From positions 1-21,274 of the forward strand of contig JALLPB010000316.1 of assembly GCA_036939975.1 (NCBI GenBank): DNA of 21,274 bases. Reading direction: 5' to 3'. The notes beneath the pieces were generated by a model that worked only from the letters and a program-made list of their open reading frames with translations, was not told the DNA's origin and did not search any database. This document shows, piece after piece, positions 1-11,831 of the stretch; the first letter of the stretch is position 1, and the number at the start of each line of letters is the position of its first letter. The stretch is from Cyclostephanos tholiformis (Eukaryota > Bacillariophyta > Thalassiosirophyceae > Thalassiosirales > Thalassiosiraceae). Made by a program: the position numbers and the translations under genes.

Positions 1-488
1 CCTAAAGTGTAACAATGGTTACACAAGTTACAGTGAACTTCTGGGCTCATGTCATGACCACACATCACACATCATAGTGAATGTCCTACTATTCATCCTA
101 CCCCAACTCAACACCTCATGACAAACACCGCACATCCCAATACTCACACCACTCAGCACAACATTCCTATCACATGTATCCTCACACCTCACACCTCCCA
201 CCTCCCAACACCCCCCACATGGTTTCATCTAACCCATGGTATTCAATAAGTGGACACAACTACAACACCACACCAATTGTTGACCATCAGTTGCCACTTT
301 GAAGTCCATCAAGTACACCTCCATTTACAAAGAGATGGACCAGATACTTTACAACAATTATTAACCTCAGCCTGATTGCCACTCACCTCAACATCAGCCA
401 TTACTAGTATCCCATTCATCAATGTCTTGGATGAGGGATTCCACTTCTTAATCAATGGCATCAGCATGAGCCTAATAGATTAGTACTA

Positions 489-492
<4 letters not shown>

Positions 493-538
<46 letters not shown>
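493..538. repeat. (TA)n microsatellite
   Basis: An almost pure TA dinucleotide run of about 45 bp. It lies in non-coding AT-rich DNA with no gene nearby. Such runs are length-variable and could be collapsed or expanded in assembly. Confidence 0.95.
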
Positions 539-540
<2 letters not shown>

Positions 541-867
541 GGAAAAATTGCAAGGATTCCTCTTCATATCCATGTTCAAACCAAATTTCACTTTTTTCTG
601 GATGGATAGCATGGTAGCATATTTGTTTCCCACGATTTGTGTGTGAGAAATGAAAATGCCTCCCACCCATCCAAACTACTGCAAATGGTATGACTACACT
701 ACAATTAACATTTGTTTTTTCTTAAGTATTTTTTACTCTAAGACTATGTGTACTCCACCTGCTCTTTAAGATACACACTTTGTATCATAGGGTATTAACA
801 AGCCAGGCACTTGCCTGAAAGATGGCAACCATGGCGCCCCTATCTGCTGTCCAAAAATGGGCTAAAG

Positions 868-1221
868 CAAAATGAGCATTTGGGCATTATTGGCAAGAAA
901 AATATTGCCTGTCAAGCTAGGATGGTGAGACCTATTGCTTAGGCCATAATGTGAGCTTCAGCACTGTACTAAAATGCTCCTTTAGTAGGTACAGAGACAG
1001 ACAGATGGGGTTTATCCTAAATATAGGATAATAGACCTCTGTCAGTCTAAGTGCTTAGTAGACTATTATGGACAAACCCCACCATCTGTCTGTCTCAGCA
1101 GTACCTACTAGAAGAGATCACTTTAGTCTGGTACCGAGGCTCACAGTACCACCTAAGCAAGAGGTCTCAGCAACTTAGCTTGACATTTCTGGATAGCCTG
1201 GGGTTGAGTGTGCATCATTTT
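868..1221. repeat. Large imperfect inverted repeat, foldback or MITE-like
   Basis: The left arm (about 868-1015) matches the reverse complement of the right arm (about 1070-1221) through a series of collinear blocks. These are TGTCAAGCTA (910-919 against 1176-1185), GAGACCT.TTGCTTAGG (927-943 against 1152-1168), GTGAGC (951-956 against 1139-1144), TAGTAGGTAC (983-992 against 1101-1110) and GAGACAGACAGATG (994-1007 against 1083-1096). The ~55-bp spacer holds two smaller palindromes, TCCTA/TAGGA and CTAAG/CTTAG. No transposase frame lies inside. A non-autonomous foldback/MITE or an inverted duplication would both fit; no target-site duplication was established. Confidence 0.8.
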
Positions 1222-3105
1222 GATGCAGTGACACAAGAAAAGCACAATCATAATCAGAAGCTTTGCCGTGACATGTAGAATGAGAAAAAATAAAATAAAA
1301 ATTAGTTTCACATGAAAAATAGATTGCAATTGCTGTGCTGCAAAGATTGTTATCAATCGAGTGATGTAGCAGATTCCAATTCTTCGTAAAATCGACATTG
1401 GAATCAAATCTTTATCTTTGTCTGGGGAAACTTTTTGACCAAAATGAATTCAAAAGCAAAATGGAGGGAGAGTTGTTTAAACTGTGTACTCAATGATTCT
1501 TAACATTAATAAGGTGAAGCTTGAATTCATCGCTTTGGGTGGCTTAAAACCTTTGTTTTATATGAGAGATATAAACAAGTAAAATCTCTCCCCATACCCT
1601 CATTGGGCCAACATCACTTCCCAGGTGCAGTCACCAAATTCACCTATTTTACTAAACCTCACCTATCTCTGGCATATCCCCCCATCCCCCATACACCCCC
1701 CAAAAATCACCATCAAGGGAGACTGTTCTGTTTGCAATACCTTCACAAAAAGCAGGTTATTTTTTATTTGACCCCTGTTTTAAATATGTATTTTCATGGC
1801 ACCTCATGTAGCAGTTTGTATTACTTTACCTCCCAACACTAGTGTCTTTATCTCACCCAAAAATCAGAATAAACCCATAAGGGTTCTGACAGGAATGAAA
1901 AACTCCCACCCCATAGCTTTTTCATGTAGAAATCAGTATGACTAGTAAAAAAACTCAATCACAACCACAACACAAATATACCCACCATGGTCAGCTTCCA
2001 CCCCCTCCAGCGACATGGATTTTTATTTACACTCCTTCCAGTGCAAATGCAATGCACATGAGCGGTTGGGCGATGGTGATAGAGTAATTAATTAATTTTT
2101 AGCTATTATATTATTTTTGATGTACCAAAATGTGAGGATTTTGATGGCAATTTCAACAACAATGCCACCAGGTGAAATGGCGTGATGCACAGATGTTTGT
2201 GTTGTATTGCCCCAGCGGACACCATACATTACAAAACACAACAAGGTTTTAGCTAGCAGTTATCATACTTTTTGGTAAACTAAAACTGGAATAACAAAAG
2301 GTGAGATAAACAAAAACAAAAAGTACTTTGGCTACAAGGAGAGCACTAAAAGTATTTAAGCAGGTGAGGTATAAAATATAATACTCACACTAAGGGATGT
2401 AAACAACAAGCTGTAACGTGAAATGTCAAAAATAATTTGCGTAAAAAAGGGTAAACTAAACATGGGATTTTTTTGCAAAAGCGGTTTTAGTGAGGGTTCA
2501 TGTTTAACAGCTAAACAGCTATATCTCTGTTTTGGCGGGAGAAAAAATGTACTTTTTGGTAGGTACGTATGAAATTTCTGCATAGGAATAGTACAATTAC
2601 AACACAACTCACAAACGGAGAATTTTTAACCAGTGCAAAAAATGTGTGGCAAAATGCTCTTCTTATGTCATTGATGCAAAGAGCTTCACAAAAATAGAAA
2701 AATACCATGCAAAAGTTTATGTTCTAGCGCATTTAATGCACTATCAAACTCTGTGAATGGACAAAAATTTGCTAAGAAAGCTACTCTAAAAAATGGATGG
2801 TGGTGACCATACTACTTAGCTGCTAAGCTGTTAAGGGGTATTAATTTACAGGCTAAAAGTGTCAAACAATTTGCCAAAACACCCTAATAGCTAGTTATTG
2901 CTCCTTAACTTGTTGAGGGTCACTACTTCTGTCTCACTATTAGACTATTCCATTAAATCCACCATGAGAAGAGGAACATTTTGGTGTTCAGATGTCCTCG
3001 GTTTGTCATGTGTGATGGACACCATGTCCATGTGCCATCCTTTTGACTCCCTCGTGTCCAACATGACACATAAAAATACACCACCGGCAATGACCCTTGA
3101 TCATA

Positions 3106-3713
3106 TCACATCCATCTACATAAGCACTTTCCGACCCCGGGTACAATGAATGTGCCGGGCGACTCACCAGACACCCCAATTCCGCGGCCTACGAATGCAG
3201 GCAGTGACTGTGGATGAGGACGAACCACCGCTGCTTCATTCTCGTTATCATCCGTGGTGTTTACAGCCACCACCTCTTCATCCTCCTCATCACCACCATT
3301 CCCGAAATCATCCTCTGGTGCAACGTCTGACAAAGCGCTCTCGCCATCATCACGAGAGTGAGCAGACTCCGCCGAATCAGCACCCAAAATGGCTGTGGCG
3401 CAGCGGCTTCATCCTGAATGCGATGCTCAATCGCAATGCACCGGAATATACGGTCGGCATTGGCACCGGGCTTACCTGTCGGCTTCTGCATGTGGTTGCA
3501 GAGCTTCTTGTTCCAGTTCTCCCAAAGGTCCTCCCCTCGGCAAAGAGTACGCTCGTTCGACTCTATCTGATACTGAACAGCGACCGCATCCCAAGCCTCC
3601 AGGCCCTGGGGGAGATACCGCTCCACAATCTCACTGAGGATGTCGTTTTTGTAATTAGGAGCGCCGAAGGGGCGTCCGGAACAACCTCCCCGGGTCTGGC
3701 TATTGGTGTACAT
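3106..3713 (-). pseudogene. DUF6818-like protein, frameshifted relic
   Basis: The first 450 bp from the ATG at 3713 encode a domain I recognise as DUF6818-like: a GRP.GAPNY opening, an acidic/hydrophobic helix containing LPQG.EAWDAVA.QY, then R....LW..W.KKL and a KPTGKPG motif followed by a basic-aromatic helix. This family is expanded in diatoms, oomycetes and some fungi; its function is unknown, though it resembles a DNA-binding helix bundle. After about 3390 this frame turns into poor sequence and stops at 3261. The neighbouring frame (3387 down to 3106) supplies the expected acidic, Ser/Asp/Glu-rich tail (SAESAHSRDDGESALSD, GGDEEDEEVV). A one-base slip near TTTTGGG around 3385 would join them. 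The call is a decayed copy, or an assembly indel in a real gene. The family assignment is from pattern memory only. Confidence 0.6.
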
Positions 3714-3750
3714 GGCGCAAGAATAAGTTGCAAAAAATAGAATAAACCCC

Positions 3751-3796
3751 GAATAAATTTAGATCGGTTGGCCGGCCAACCAATCTAAATTTATTC
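3751..3796. repeat. 46-bp near-perfect palindrome without spacer
   Basis: GAATAAATTTAGAT, one mismatched position, then GGTTGGCC meets its own reverse complement directly, giving two 23-base arms with a single mismatch and a central GGCCGGCC. It lies 37 bp upstream of the DUF6818-like relic's start and between AT-rich flanks. It could be abutting terminal inverted repeats of a small element, or a cruciform-forming regulatory palindrome. Confidence 0.9.
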
Positions 3797-4143
3797 CAAA
3801 TTGATTACAAAATGACTTAAGGTGGCCATGTAAAAATATTCCCTTGCTGAAATTTAGAACTCTGAGACGATTTTTTCGCCAAAAATATTCCAAAAATCTC
3901 GAAAAACGAATTACGGCAGGCAACCAGTGGAGAGATTATTTTATTACGATAATATGTCGTTAAGGACAATCCTCTCATCCAGGAATTCTGTCATCTTCGT
4001 TGTGAGCGATGATAGTATATGTGCATCCAGGAGTGGGGGAAATCTACAAAGAAGACTGATCTTGTTCTCTTTTAGTTGTGCATATATTATTATTCCCTTA
4101 TTATTATCAACATTCTCATCTCCTATCAAAATATATATATTAA
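3797..4143. other. Intergenic spacer downstream of the Deg protease
   Basis: About 350 bp of AT-rich DNA between the 3' end of the minus-strand Deg gene and the palindrome. It should hold the protease 3' UTR. The short frames across it (3927-4295 plus, 3944-4129 minus) overlap the protease C terminus or have no family pattern. No other feature is seen. Confidence 0.5.
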
Positions 4144-6059
4144 CTACAATGGAATTTTTCCCAGTGCGACATACACGACCCTCTTATCGCCCTCAACATT
4201 TTCAACCGTCAACGTTATCTGCTCTCCCTCGACTCTTTTTTTCATTTCATTTGCAAACTCCTTACCATTCGCGATATCACTGCCTCCCACATTGATGATA
4301 CGATCGCCTATTTTGATGCTACCATCGGCCAAGGAAGCTGCGTTGATAGCACTGGTTAACGAAGTTCCAGCCTGATCTTGGAATAACGGCGAGTTGATGG
4401 CAACGGCCATTACGAACGCTCCCTTGCCGACCCAGTCGGCATTTGATGGACTATCTCCCAGGAGGCGTTTACGCAACGATTCTTCTAAAGATGATGTGGC
4501 GACTTCAACCCCCAACCACCCCCTTCCCTTCCGCTTGCTTAATCTTAGTTGCCGTTCCTTTTCGAGCTCCACGATGAGATCGGTTCTCTCTTTCACATAA
4601 TCTCCGGGCACCGCGAAACCTATTCCTGCGCTGCTTCCGGAGGTCGTGACGATCATGGTACTAAGGGGAAAAAAGATTGTAGCTCGCGGGGGTTAGTCTG
4701 CATAAAGCGAGTCAAAGGAAAACACTGGACTGTACCCCTTCTCCGATCACTCTTACTTGACGCCCACCACTTTTCCATTCAATGTTAAGAGCGGCCCGCC
4801 GGAATTCTGTGCGCCGTAATAAGAGGGGGAATAAAAATTTTAACAAACCTCAACGAAATATCAACAAGATGGCGAAATTCGGGCACATCGTGCAACCGGG
4901 TGTCGATTCAATTTCCTCCACTCACGCCGGGGTTAATAGCAGCGTCAGTCTGTATGCAATTCTTGATTTCGTTCCTGGCCACTCCAGTCACGGAACGACC
5001 TAACGCCGAGACCAACCCGGCAGTGATCGTACGATCGAGGCCGAAGGGATTGCCTATCGCGAGCAGGGACTGTCCAACTAGAAGATCCGACGAGGAGCCA
5101 TACGTTAGGGGGTATAATATCGGCGGGGGCTCGAGTATCCTCAGCACGGCCACGTCCAATTCTTTCACCACATCGACGATCACGCATTGACGATATGCGT
5201 CGCTTCCGCCACCGCCATCTCCATCAGTGCCGAATCGTACATAGACCTGGCCGGGAAGGCTTTCGCTCCTCGAGGTGTCATTAACGAAGGCGTCTCTACC
5301 GGAAATGGCACCGATCGCGCCCCTAATTATGCACTCCAGGTCATTCATCGCCCTCGAATCGCGACCCACGGGAGTATCCCCGATTATACTCGTCGCATTC
5401 GTCGATAGATCTCTCCAAAATTTATCATATCGGATCATGGCCATATTGGCCTCGTACGCGCGTTGTATGACGTGATAATTCGTGACTACGTACCCCCCGG
5501 TATCGACGACGAATCCAGAACCCGATCCGAGGGCCATGCCCCTGGGTAGGACACGTCGTTCTCGTCGTCGATCAGTATCGTCCCCCCGACGTCGTTTATC
5601 GTCATCGTCGTCGTCCCCCTCCTCCTTCTCCTCCTCCCTCCCCCTACTCCTCCTCCCCCCGCCGCGAATCCTCCCTCCCCGTCCCGTCATCGAGCCGCCG
5701 ACGAGGACGGACGTCACGTACACGACGCCGCCGCTGCACACGCGATGAACGTTCACCGCCGATCTCTCCTCCGGCGTAAGCCCGAGCGTATCGTAGAGAT
5801 CGTCAGCCTTGACCGATACCACCGTCGTCGTCGAGTCGTCGTCGTAGTCGTCGGATCTCCTAGACGACGACGTTGACGTGGCCGACGACACTCCATTCGA
5901 GACGTCGCCCCCCCCGAGGACGCGGCGGTAGTACGCGGATGATGAGCGATCGTCGCGGAATGGATTGGGACGGGGGGGGTGGATCGACGTGCGGTGGTGG
6001 AAGGCGACGACCCCGCCGCACGACAGGATTAGTATGAACAACGGCAGAGCGGCAGTCAT
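4144..6059 (-). CDS. HtrA/Deg-type serine protease with PDZ domain, probably plastid-targeted
   Basis: ATP-independent trypsin-like (S1C/DegP) protease that degrades or refolds damaged proteins. Three exons fit frame and conservation: 6059-4926, 4806-4757 and 4660-4144, with introns of 119 bp (GTGAGT...CAG) and 96 bp (GTAAGA...TAG). The product is 566 residues. The triad is His196 in VVTNYHV, Asp302 in KELDVAVL and Ser380 in INPG|NSGGP, which is split across intron 1. Other family hallmarks are AIGNPFGLDRTIT.G.VSALGR, QTDAAINPG and the SSAGIGFAVP strand, then a PDZ domain (about 440-566, GWLGVEV onward). The ATG at 6059 is preferred over 6128 because it begins a signal peptide ending GVVA|F, the diatom plastid ASAFAP-type cleavage site. 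Two insertions are unusual: a charged Arg/Gly/Asp-rich loop (about 125-170) and a ~70-residue segment between the His and Asp strands. Confidence 0.92.
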
Positions 6060-6582
6060 TGTCCGTCCAAATAATGCGAACTCGAGAGAAAGAGGGGGTG
6101 CAAGGAAAGAGGACTTCACAAAATGCAAAGAGGCAGTAAAAGATCAAATAATAATTACCGAACACTTATTTATACGCATTCCCACGTGCAATATTATGAA
6201 TAAGATTTGGAGCTTGCTGCGGATCCTTACTATGGAATGCTTAATGGAGGGAACTCCAGATTATAAGAGAGGTATTTTGGGTAAACCGGTACGATACTTT
6301 TGGTAAACCCTAATGTGAAATAATGTTGATTCTGATGACTCATCATCAAGAGATATCAGAAGACCTCACCTGATTCAATCGTTGCTAGCTTGTCTTTTAC
6401 AACAAGACTAAAACTGACCTTGATCTAGCACTACTATGTGGCATTGAACCATATATTACATTGATTATCCACAATAAGGATAACAAAAAAGTGAAAGAGG
6501 TCAGTTAAAATATTGACACTAGGTAGTCTGAAGTGATAGCATTCATTAATTTATGCAACGTAATATTGGTGTACAGAGATTT
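6060..6582. other. Deg upstream region and KAT3 3' flank
   Basis: About 520 bp between two head-to-tail minus-strand genes. It must hold the 3' UTR of the acetyltransferase and the 5' UTR/promoter of the protease. The protease frame stays open up to an alternative ATG at 6128. No clear TATA or initiator element and no RNA gene was seen. Plus-strand frames here (5965-6306) are antisense shadows. Confidence 0.5.
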
Positions 6583-9500
6583 TCAGTCATCAGCGCGAGC
6601 AGTATGATGGTACGTTTGATTCATCATCTGCCTGCGCCTATCATCCATCGCCTGTTGTTGCAACTGAAGTTGCCTGAATTTTTCCCGAATAGCCAGACAG
6701 TTGAATACAGGACAATTTTCAGTCTTGCATTGCCTAGCGTGAATTTGGAGGAGGGCCCAGATGCGTTTGCAGACATTGCACCCGCCGTGCGCTTTGATCT
6801 TGCAACCGGCAGCGTGGTTGAGAAGTCCCTTCATCTTGGCACAGTTGGCCGAGTTGCACGTGGTGGAACGGCATGTGGAGGCGTGCAGGAGTAACGTCAT
6901 ATGAAGGGCGACGCTACGTGCGCGCTCCTTCCGCTGCTCTGCGGTGAGGGTGTTCTGCTGATTGCCCACAGGAATGGCCTGCAATTGATGCTGATGACGG
7001 GGTACGGCTGGGTTGCGTAGACAGTCAATGCACTGATCAAAGTCCGCGCAAGTCGGACAATGGAAACGCTTCCCCTGCAGAATTTCGCGTGCACAGAGAG
7101 AGCACTGCGTTACGAACTTGGGGGCATCGCGATTGTGCAAGTGCCACAAAACCATCATGGAGGTATGTTTAGCCCGACGAAGCGAATCGAACTGATAATG
7201 ATTGCCCTGGCAGAGATTTAAGAAAAGTTGGCGGTTGTTAAGAAACTCGCAATCCAAATCTTCCTCGTCATCATCGATCACCTTGACAAGACGGCCCTTG
7301 CTGTCTTTGGTGACACTTTTGGAAGTTGGTTCCTCAGCAGTCGTTTCGGATTTGGCCACATCAGGCTTGGGGATAGTTTCTATATTGTTCATTCGTTTGG
7401 CCATGGCAGCAAACTTACCAGTCCTGTCCGTTAATGGAGAGGCTGAAATGATTTTATTCGCTGAGGCATTAGCAGTAGTACCCTCGACATCCTCCTTCTC
7501 GTCCTCTTTAACACTAGGTTTGGCTCCATCAACCTCTGGATAAGTTGGATAAGTTGAGCTTTCGCCGGAAAAAGTCTCGGCGGATTTGGACTGGTCCTCG
7601 GATTCATTCGCCTCTTTTTTCTCCTCGGCTGCGTTCACATCCTCTTTACGCACTTCTATGTCAGTGGTTGATTCCAACGTACCTTCGGCATCCACTGCAA
7701 TGGTGTCCTTAGTCTCATGAGCTGTCATAGAAGACTCATTCAAATCAGGACTATTCTCCTGTGGAAAGGGATCCTCGGCAGGGGAACACAGATCAAAATC
7801 CTTGGTCTCTCCTTGCTTCTTCATATCCTCTGCGGATGCTGCTACGGTTTCAGAGCCATCTTCTTCTTGTCCTTTCTCCTTAATAGGTTCCAAACACAAT
7901 CTCTTGGACAAAATTCCATGCTTTTCCCTGTACTCCAATATGTCCTTGGGCACTGCGAGATTTTCCTCGTCCTGGCCCTCTCGATTCAAAAATGCCACCA
8001 AAAAGCTCTCCTTCATGGGATGGATCGTCTCTCCTAACTTTCTCATCACCCAATCTCTACCACCTTCCTTGAGGCTCTTGACATCAACCCCCTCGGGTAA
8101 AATGCCACTAGCACACAAGGCATCCTGATCCAAGCCTGACGAACGGGTTCCACCCCTCGCTCCGGCCTTGGATTTTTTCTTCTTCTCATTCTTGCCTTTG
8201 TTCCCCGCCTTATCGGGCTTTTTGCTCAGGTTCTTCCCCTCGTCTAAGTCCTTGATAATATTTTCCATTTCTGCCTGAAAGTAATCCCCCTCCATATAAG
8301 GTAACACAGTGGCATCGTTCTTTTCGTTGGCAAAGTACAAATCGTACGCGTTCGTCATTCTTCCAACTATGCCACGTCGTTGACATTCCTTCAAGAGATC
8401 AATGTACCACTGACGCAACCTATCATCCTTTGGCACCTTTTGATCGTCAGGCTTGGCGAACAAAATGTAATCATCGCCTTTGAGCGGTGGACATGCCCAA
8501 ATGTGTGCAGTATTATAGCCCTTAATCCGAACATAGTCCAAATACGCAATGAGCAACTCGTGGTAAACAAAGGTCCGCATCTTCCTTGGCCTCATGTAAT
8601 ATACGCTGTCGAGGTAGCTCACATACACGGCACGGTGGTTCGGAGGGGCATTAGTCTCATCGTGCTCGTACACATACAAACCAAAGAGAATGACATCGAC
8701 ACCATCCAAATTTTGGAAAACAATCAGACACTTGCATCGGTACGTGAATTCTGAAGGATAATTCTTGAAGGAATAACGTTCCTTCATGCGGGGGCGGACT
8801 TCTAGGGCTCGAGACATGGAGGTCACCTGGCGAATATAAATTTGGCCCCCTCCCTCGCCGGTGATTTTGGTTGCTTCCTCCAAAGAAATATTCTGGGATT
8901 TGTTATGGTTGATGGGTGAGACATTTTAGGAAGGACACCTCGTTGATTGATAAATTCCGGGAATATGAGGAGTGGGCGAAATTAACGCTTACCTGCATCT
9001 CAGCTTTCTCAGTCGCCATCTCAGCCAACTTATCCGTTAACTTTTCTCTCACGTGTTTCTCGAGATATTCACTCAGCTTGGTCCGCGGCAAATCCTCCGC
9101 CATGGGAGTCGTACTAGTAGGTTCTGGTTTTCCCTTCTTTTTACGCTCCATACAGGTACAACTTGGACAAACAAACTCTGACCGTTGATCGGTGTTCTGA
9201 CGAGTGTTAAAAAGGGCGCATATTTGATGTATCCATCGCTCACACCGGTCGCACTGGACCCATGACTCCTCAGGTATCTCATTATTTTTCTTTTTGTCAA
9301 GTTGACTCTTTCGCAAGGTTATATCAGCCAATTCAATTGGTTTATTCTCCTTCAAATCGTCATAGCACGTTTGACACCAATGATATTGGTTGTTTCCGCC
9401 AACATAGAAGTAAGAATTGCGTCGAATGCGCTTCGACCTGCAGCTCAAACCGTTACAATAAAATACCGGGGGTTCAAATAGCAGCTTCTCGCAACCACAC

Positions 9501-11797
9501 AATTGACATGCATCTCCATTCTTTCGTTTCTCCTCCTCCTCAGCATGCAACTGTGTAACAAGAATGGCGAGATCTTTGGTAAACTTCTCTTTCAATTCGT
9601 TTGCCATATTCCAAACAACGCTGCCCTCAGGGTTGTACAACATCGCATTGTCGAATGTTAAGTTGATATCCCTTTCGACTTCGTTCAAAGTTCGATAGAC
9701 GCCATTATCTAACTGTTTTCTGACAGTGCCCAAATCCATCGGCTTTTCAATCACCTCAAAATAATCTGGCAGTCCCAATTCGACGGGGTCGACGGGACTA
9801 TTAAACACCCATCCATGTGAATGCGACTGGAGACCCTTGAGCAAGTCACCAAATTTCGTTTTGAGCTTGGCCACTGTTAGGACCAATCCCTGGTCGAGAG
9901 ATTTGATATGCGTTTCAATCTCGTCTAAAGTGAAGCAATTGATCAACGTATGATCTTCCTGCGGCCTGGGGCCGGAATGTTGAGCTGCAGCACCACCTAG
10001 AACCTTGCCATTCGAGAGTGCAACGCCAGCGGGAGCACTGTCACTCCCAGGTGGCTGGGACGAGTAGACATATCCCGCCATAACGTTGGGATTGGATGGA
10101 GGGGCTGAAGAGGACACCGACTGGCCTCCCCCAGTGGCGATAGAAGTAGGTGCGAGCGGCTGCTGTTGGGAAAGCAATTGAGTAGGCTGATGCTGTGCCG
10201 TCGCATGTGTTTGATAGGGTTTCAGTTGCTGAGTAGGCTGCTGATGAAATCCTGGCTGCTGCAGGGGTACCTGACTTGTGACATGCTGTCCATTGCCGGT
10301 CTTTTGCCTCTTACTTGGCGGCGCCGCAACACCGACTGCGCCTGCTGATGCTGTACTCTGATCATTTGGCATTTGCTGCTGCTGTTTCAAAGCCGCTTGA
10401 TGTCCCTGCTTCAATGCCTGCATCTGTTTCTGCTTCTCGTGACTCCGATGGATAGCCTCTCTTACAGGTCCGCATACAGGACATCGGACATCCTTACACC
10501 GATGATAATGACTCAGAACGTAGCGGGAACTGACACAGTGCGGAACCAAACATTTTTGATCCTTGCATTCAGCAATATGCTTCCATAGACGTTTCATCCC
10601 TGCACAGTGTGGCGTAACTGGGCATTGATTGTCCTGGTGAGGACATTTAGCAGCGTGGCGAAGTAAGAGGAGACGCTGCTGCTGATGGCGCAATACCTGT
10701 TGACGATCCGAGGGTTGACGAGCGGCTGCGGCATATGGTGCAGTGACTAATGGAGCAGGAGCATTGGTAATAGATGGCGCGACCTGCTGTTGAGGTTGCA
10801 GCAAAGGCGCCGGTACGGCATAATTTGCTTGGGACATGGCAGGAGCTCGTTGCATGTTATTTGTGATGTTGGGATTGATATCTGAACCGTTGACCATTTG
10901 CCTTTGTTGCTGCTGTGGTAGCGGCTGCGAATGTTGCGTCGTTAAATGAGGCTGCTGGAGAGGCTGGGGAGGCATGAGAGCGGCACCAATGGAAGGCTGT
11001 TGTCGCAATTGCTGTTGTGATGGTGGTTGAATTCGTTGTTGTTGCTGGTATTGTATCTGCCCAGGCGGTTGAGCCAACGGCTGTCCCACCACTTGCTGGT
11101 GCGGTTGAGCCGTTGCCAAGGTCAATGCCCCCATCTGTTGAGCCTGCTGTTGCTGAGTTTGTTGCATTCGCTTCGTTTTCATCCCTATGTTCATCGCAAG
11201 CTGCTGCAATCGTTGCTTCAATGTTGAAATATCATTATAAGCCTCAAAGGAGGGAGCTGAGCGATAAAGCGATTCCTCCAGTCGCTTGGCCATTTGGGGC
11301 AGCTTGTTAAGCCACTCCTGCGGCGCGTTGGGCTTCCTCTGTCGCAATAATTGTACTCTGCAATTAGTTCGACAGGATTAAATTGATTGTTAGTCAGTAC
11401 AACGAATGATCAGTGATCCAGTGATCAAAGGATGTGTGCCATTGTCATAAAAAACTCACATTTTGGCTATCATTTTTCTCCTATCCTCAACATCCTTATC
11501 GCTCTGCCAACCACCATTCAAGGCCTGCTGTGGCCTTGCCTGTGCTGCTAGTTGAGCTGTTTCCTGCTGCGTTACCTGCGTATGTTGCATTGCCTCTAAG
11601 GGCGGAGGCAGTGGATCTAATTCCACTGAGATGAAACGTTGCTGTTGCTGCTGTTGCTGTTCTTGCTGTTGCAGTTCCTGCTGTTGCAGTTCCTGCTGTT
11701 GCAGTTCCTGCTGTTGCAGTTTCTGCTGTTGCAGTTCCTGCTGTTGCAGTTCCTGCTGTTGTCGTTCCTGCTGTTGCTGTTCTTTCTGTTGCTGTTC

Positions 11798-11831
<34 letters not shown>

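Larger units (their letters stand above)
1..3105. other. AT-rich gene-poor interval
   Basis: No convincing gene is visible on either strand. The short open frames here (for example 81-302 plus, 1153-1407 minus, 2356-2607 minus) are low-complexity or lack any recognisable family pattern, and none can be extended through plausible splice sites. The interval contains a TA microsatellite and a large imperfect inverted repeat, listed separately. The base composition is clearly more AT-rich than the coding blocks further right. Confidence 0.6.

Noticed and set aside
81..302. 73-residue plus-strand open frame rich in Ser, His, Tyr and Pro
   Set aside because: Its composition follows from a C/A-rich low-complexity stretch; no domain, splice sites or conserved pattern were seen.
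3417..3480. Consensus CAG|GTAAGC donor and CAG acceptor inside the DUF6818-like frame (minus strand)
   Set aside because: Removing it would delete the conserved KPTG segment of the domain, so it is likely a chance match.
5482..6306. Plus-strand frames rich in Arg/Ser/Pro opposite the Deg N terminus
   Set aside because: They are antisense shadows of the GTC/GAC-rich coding sequence with no family signature.
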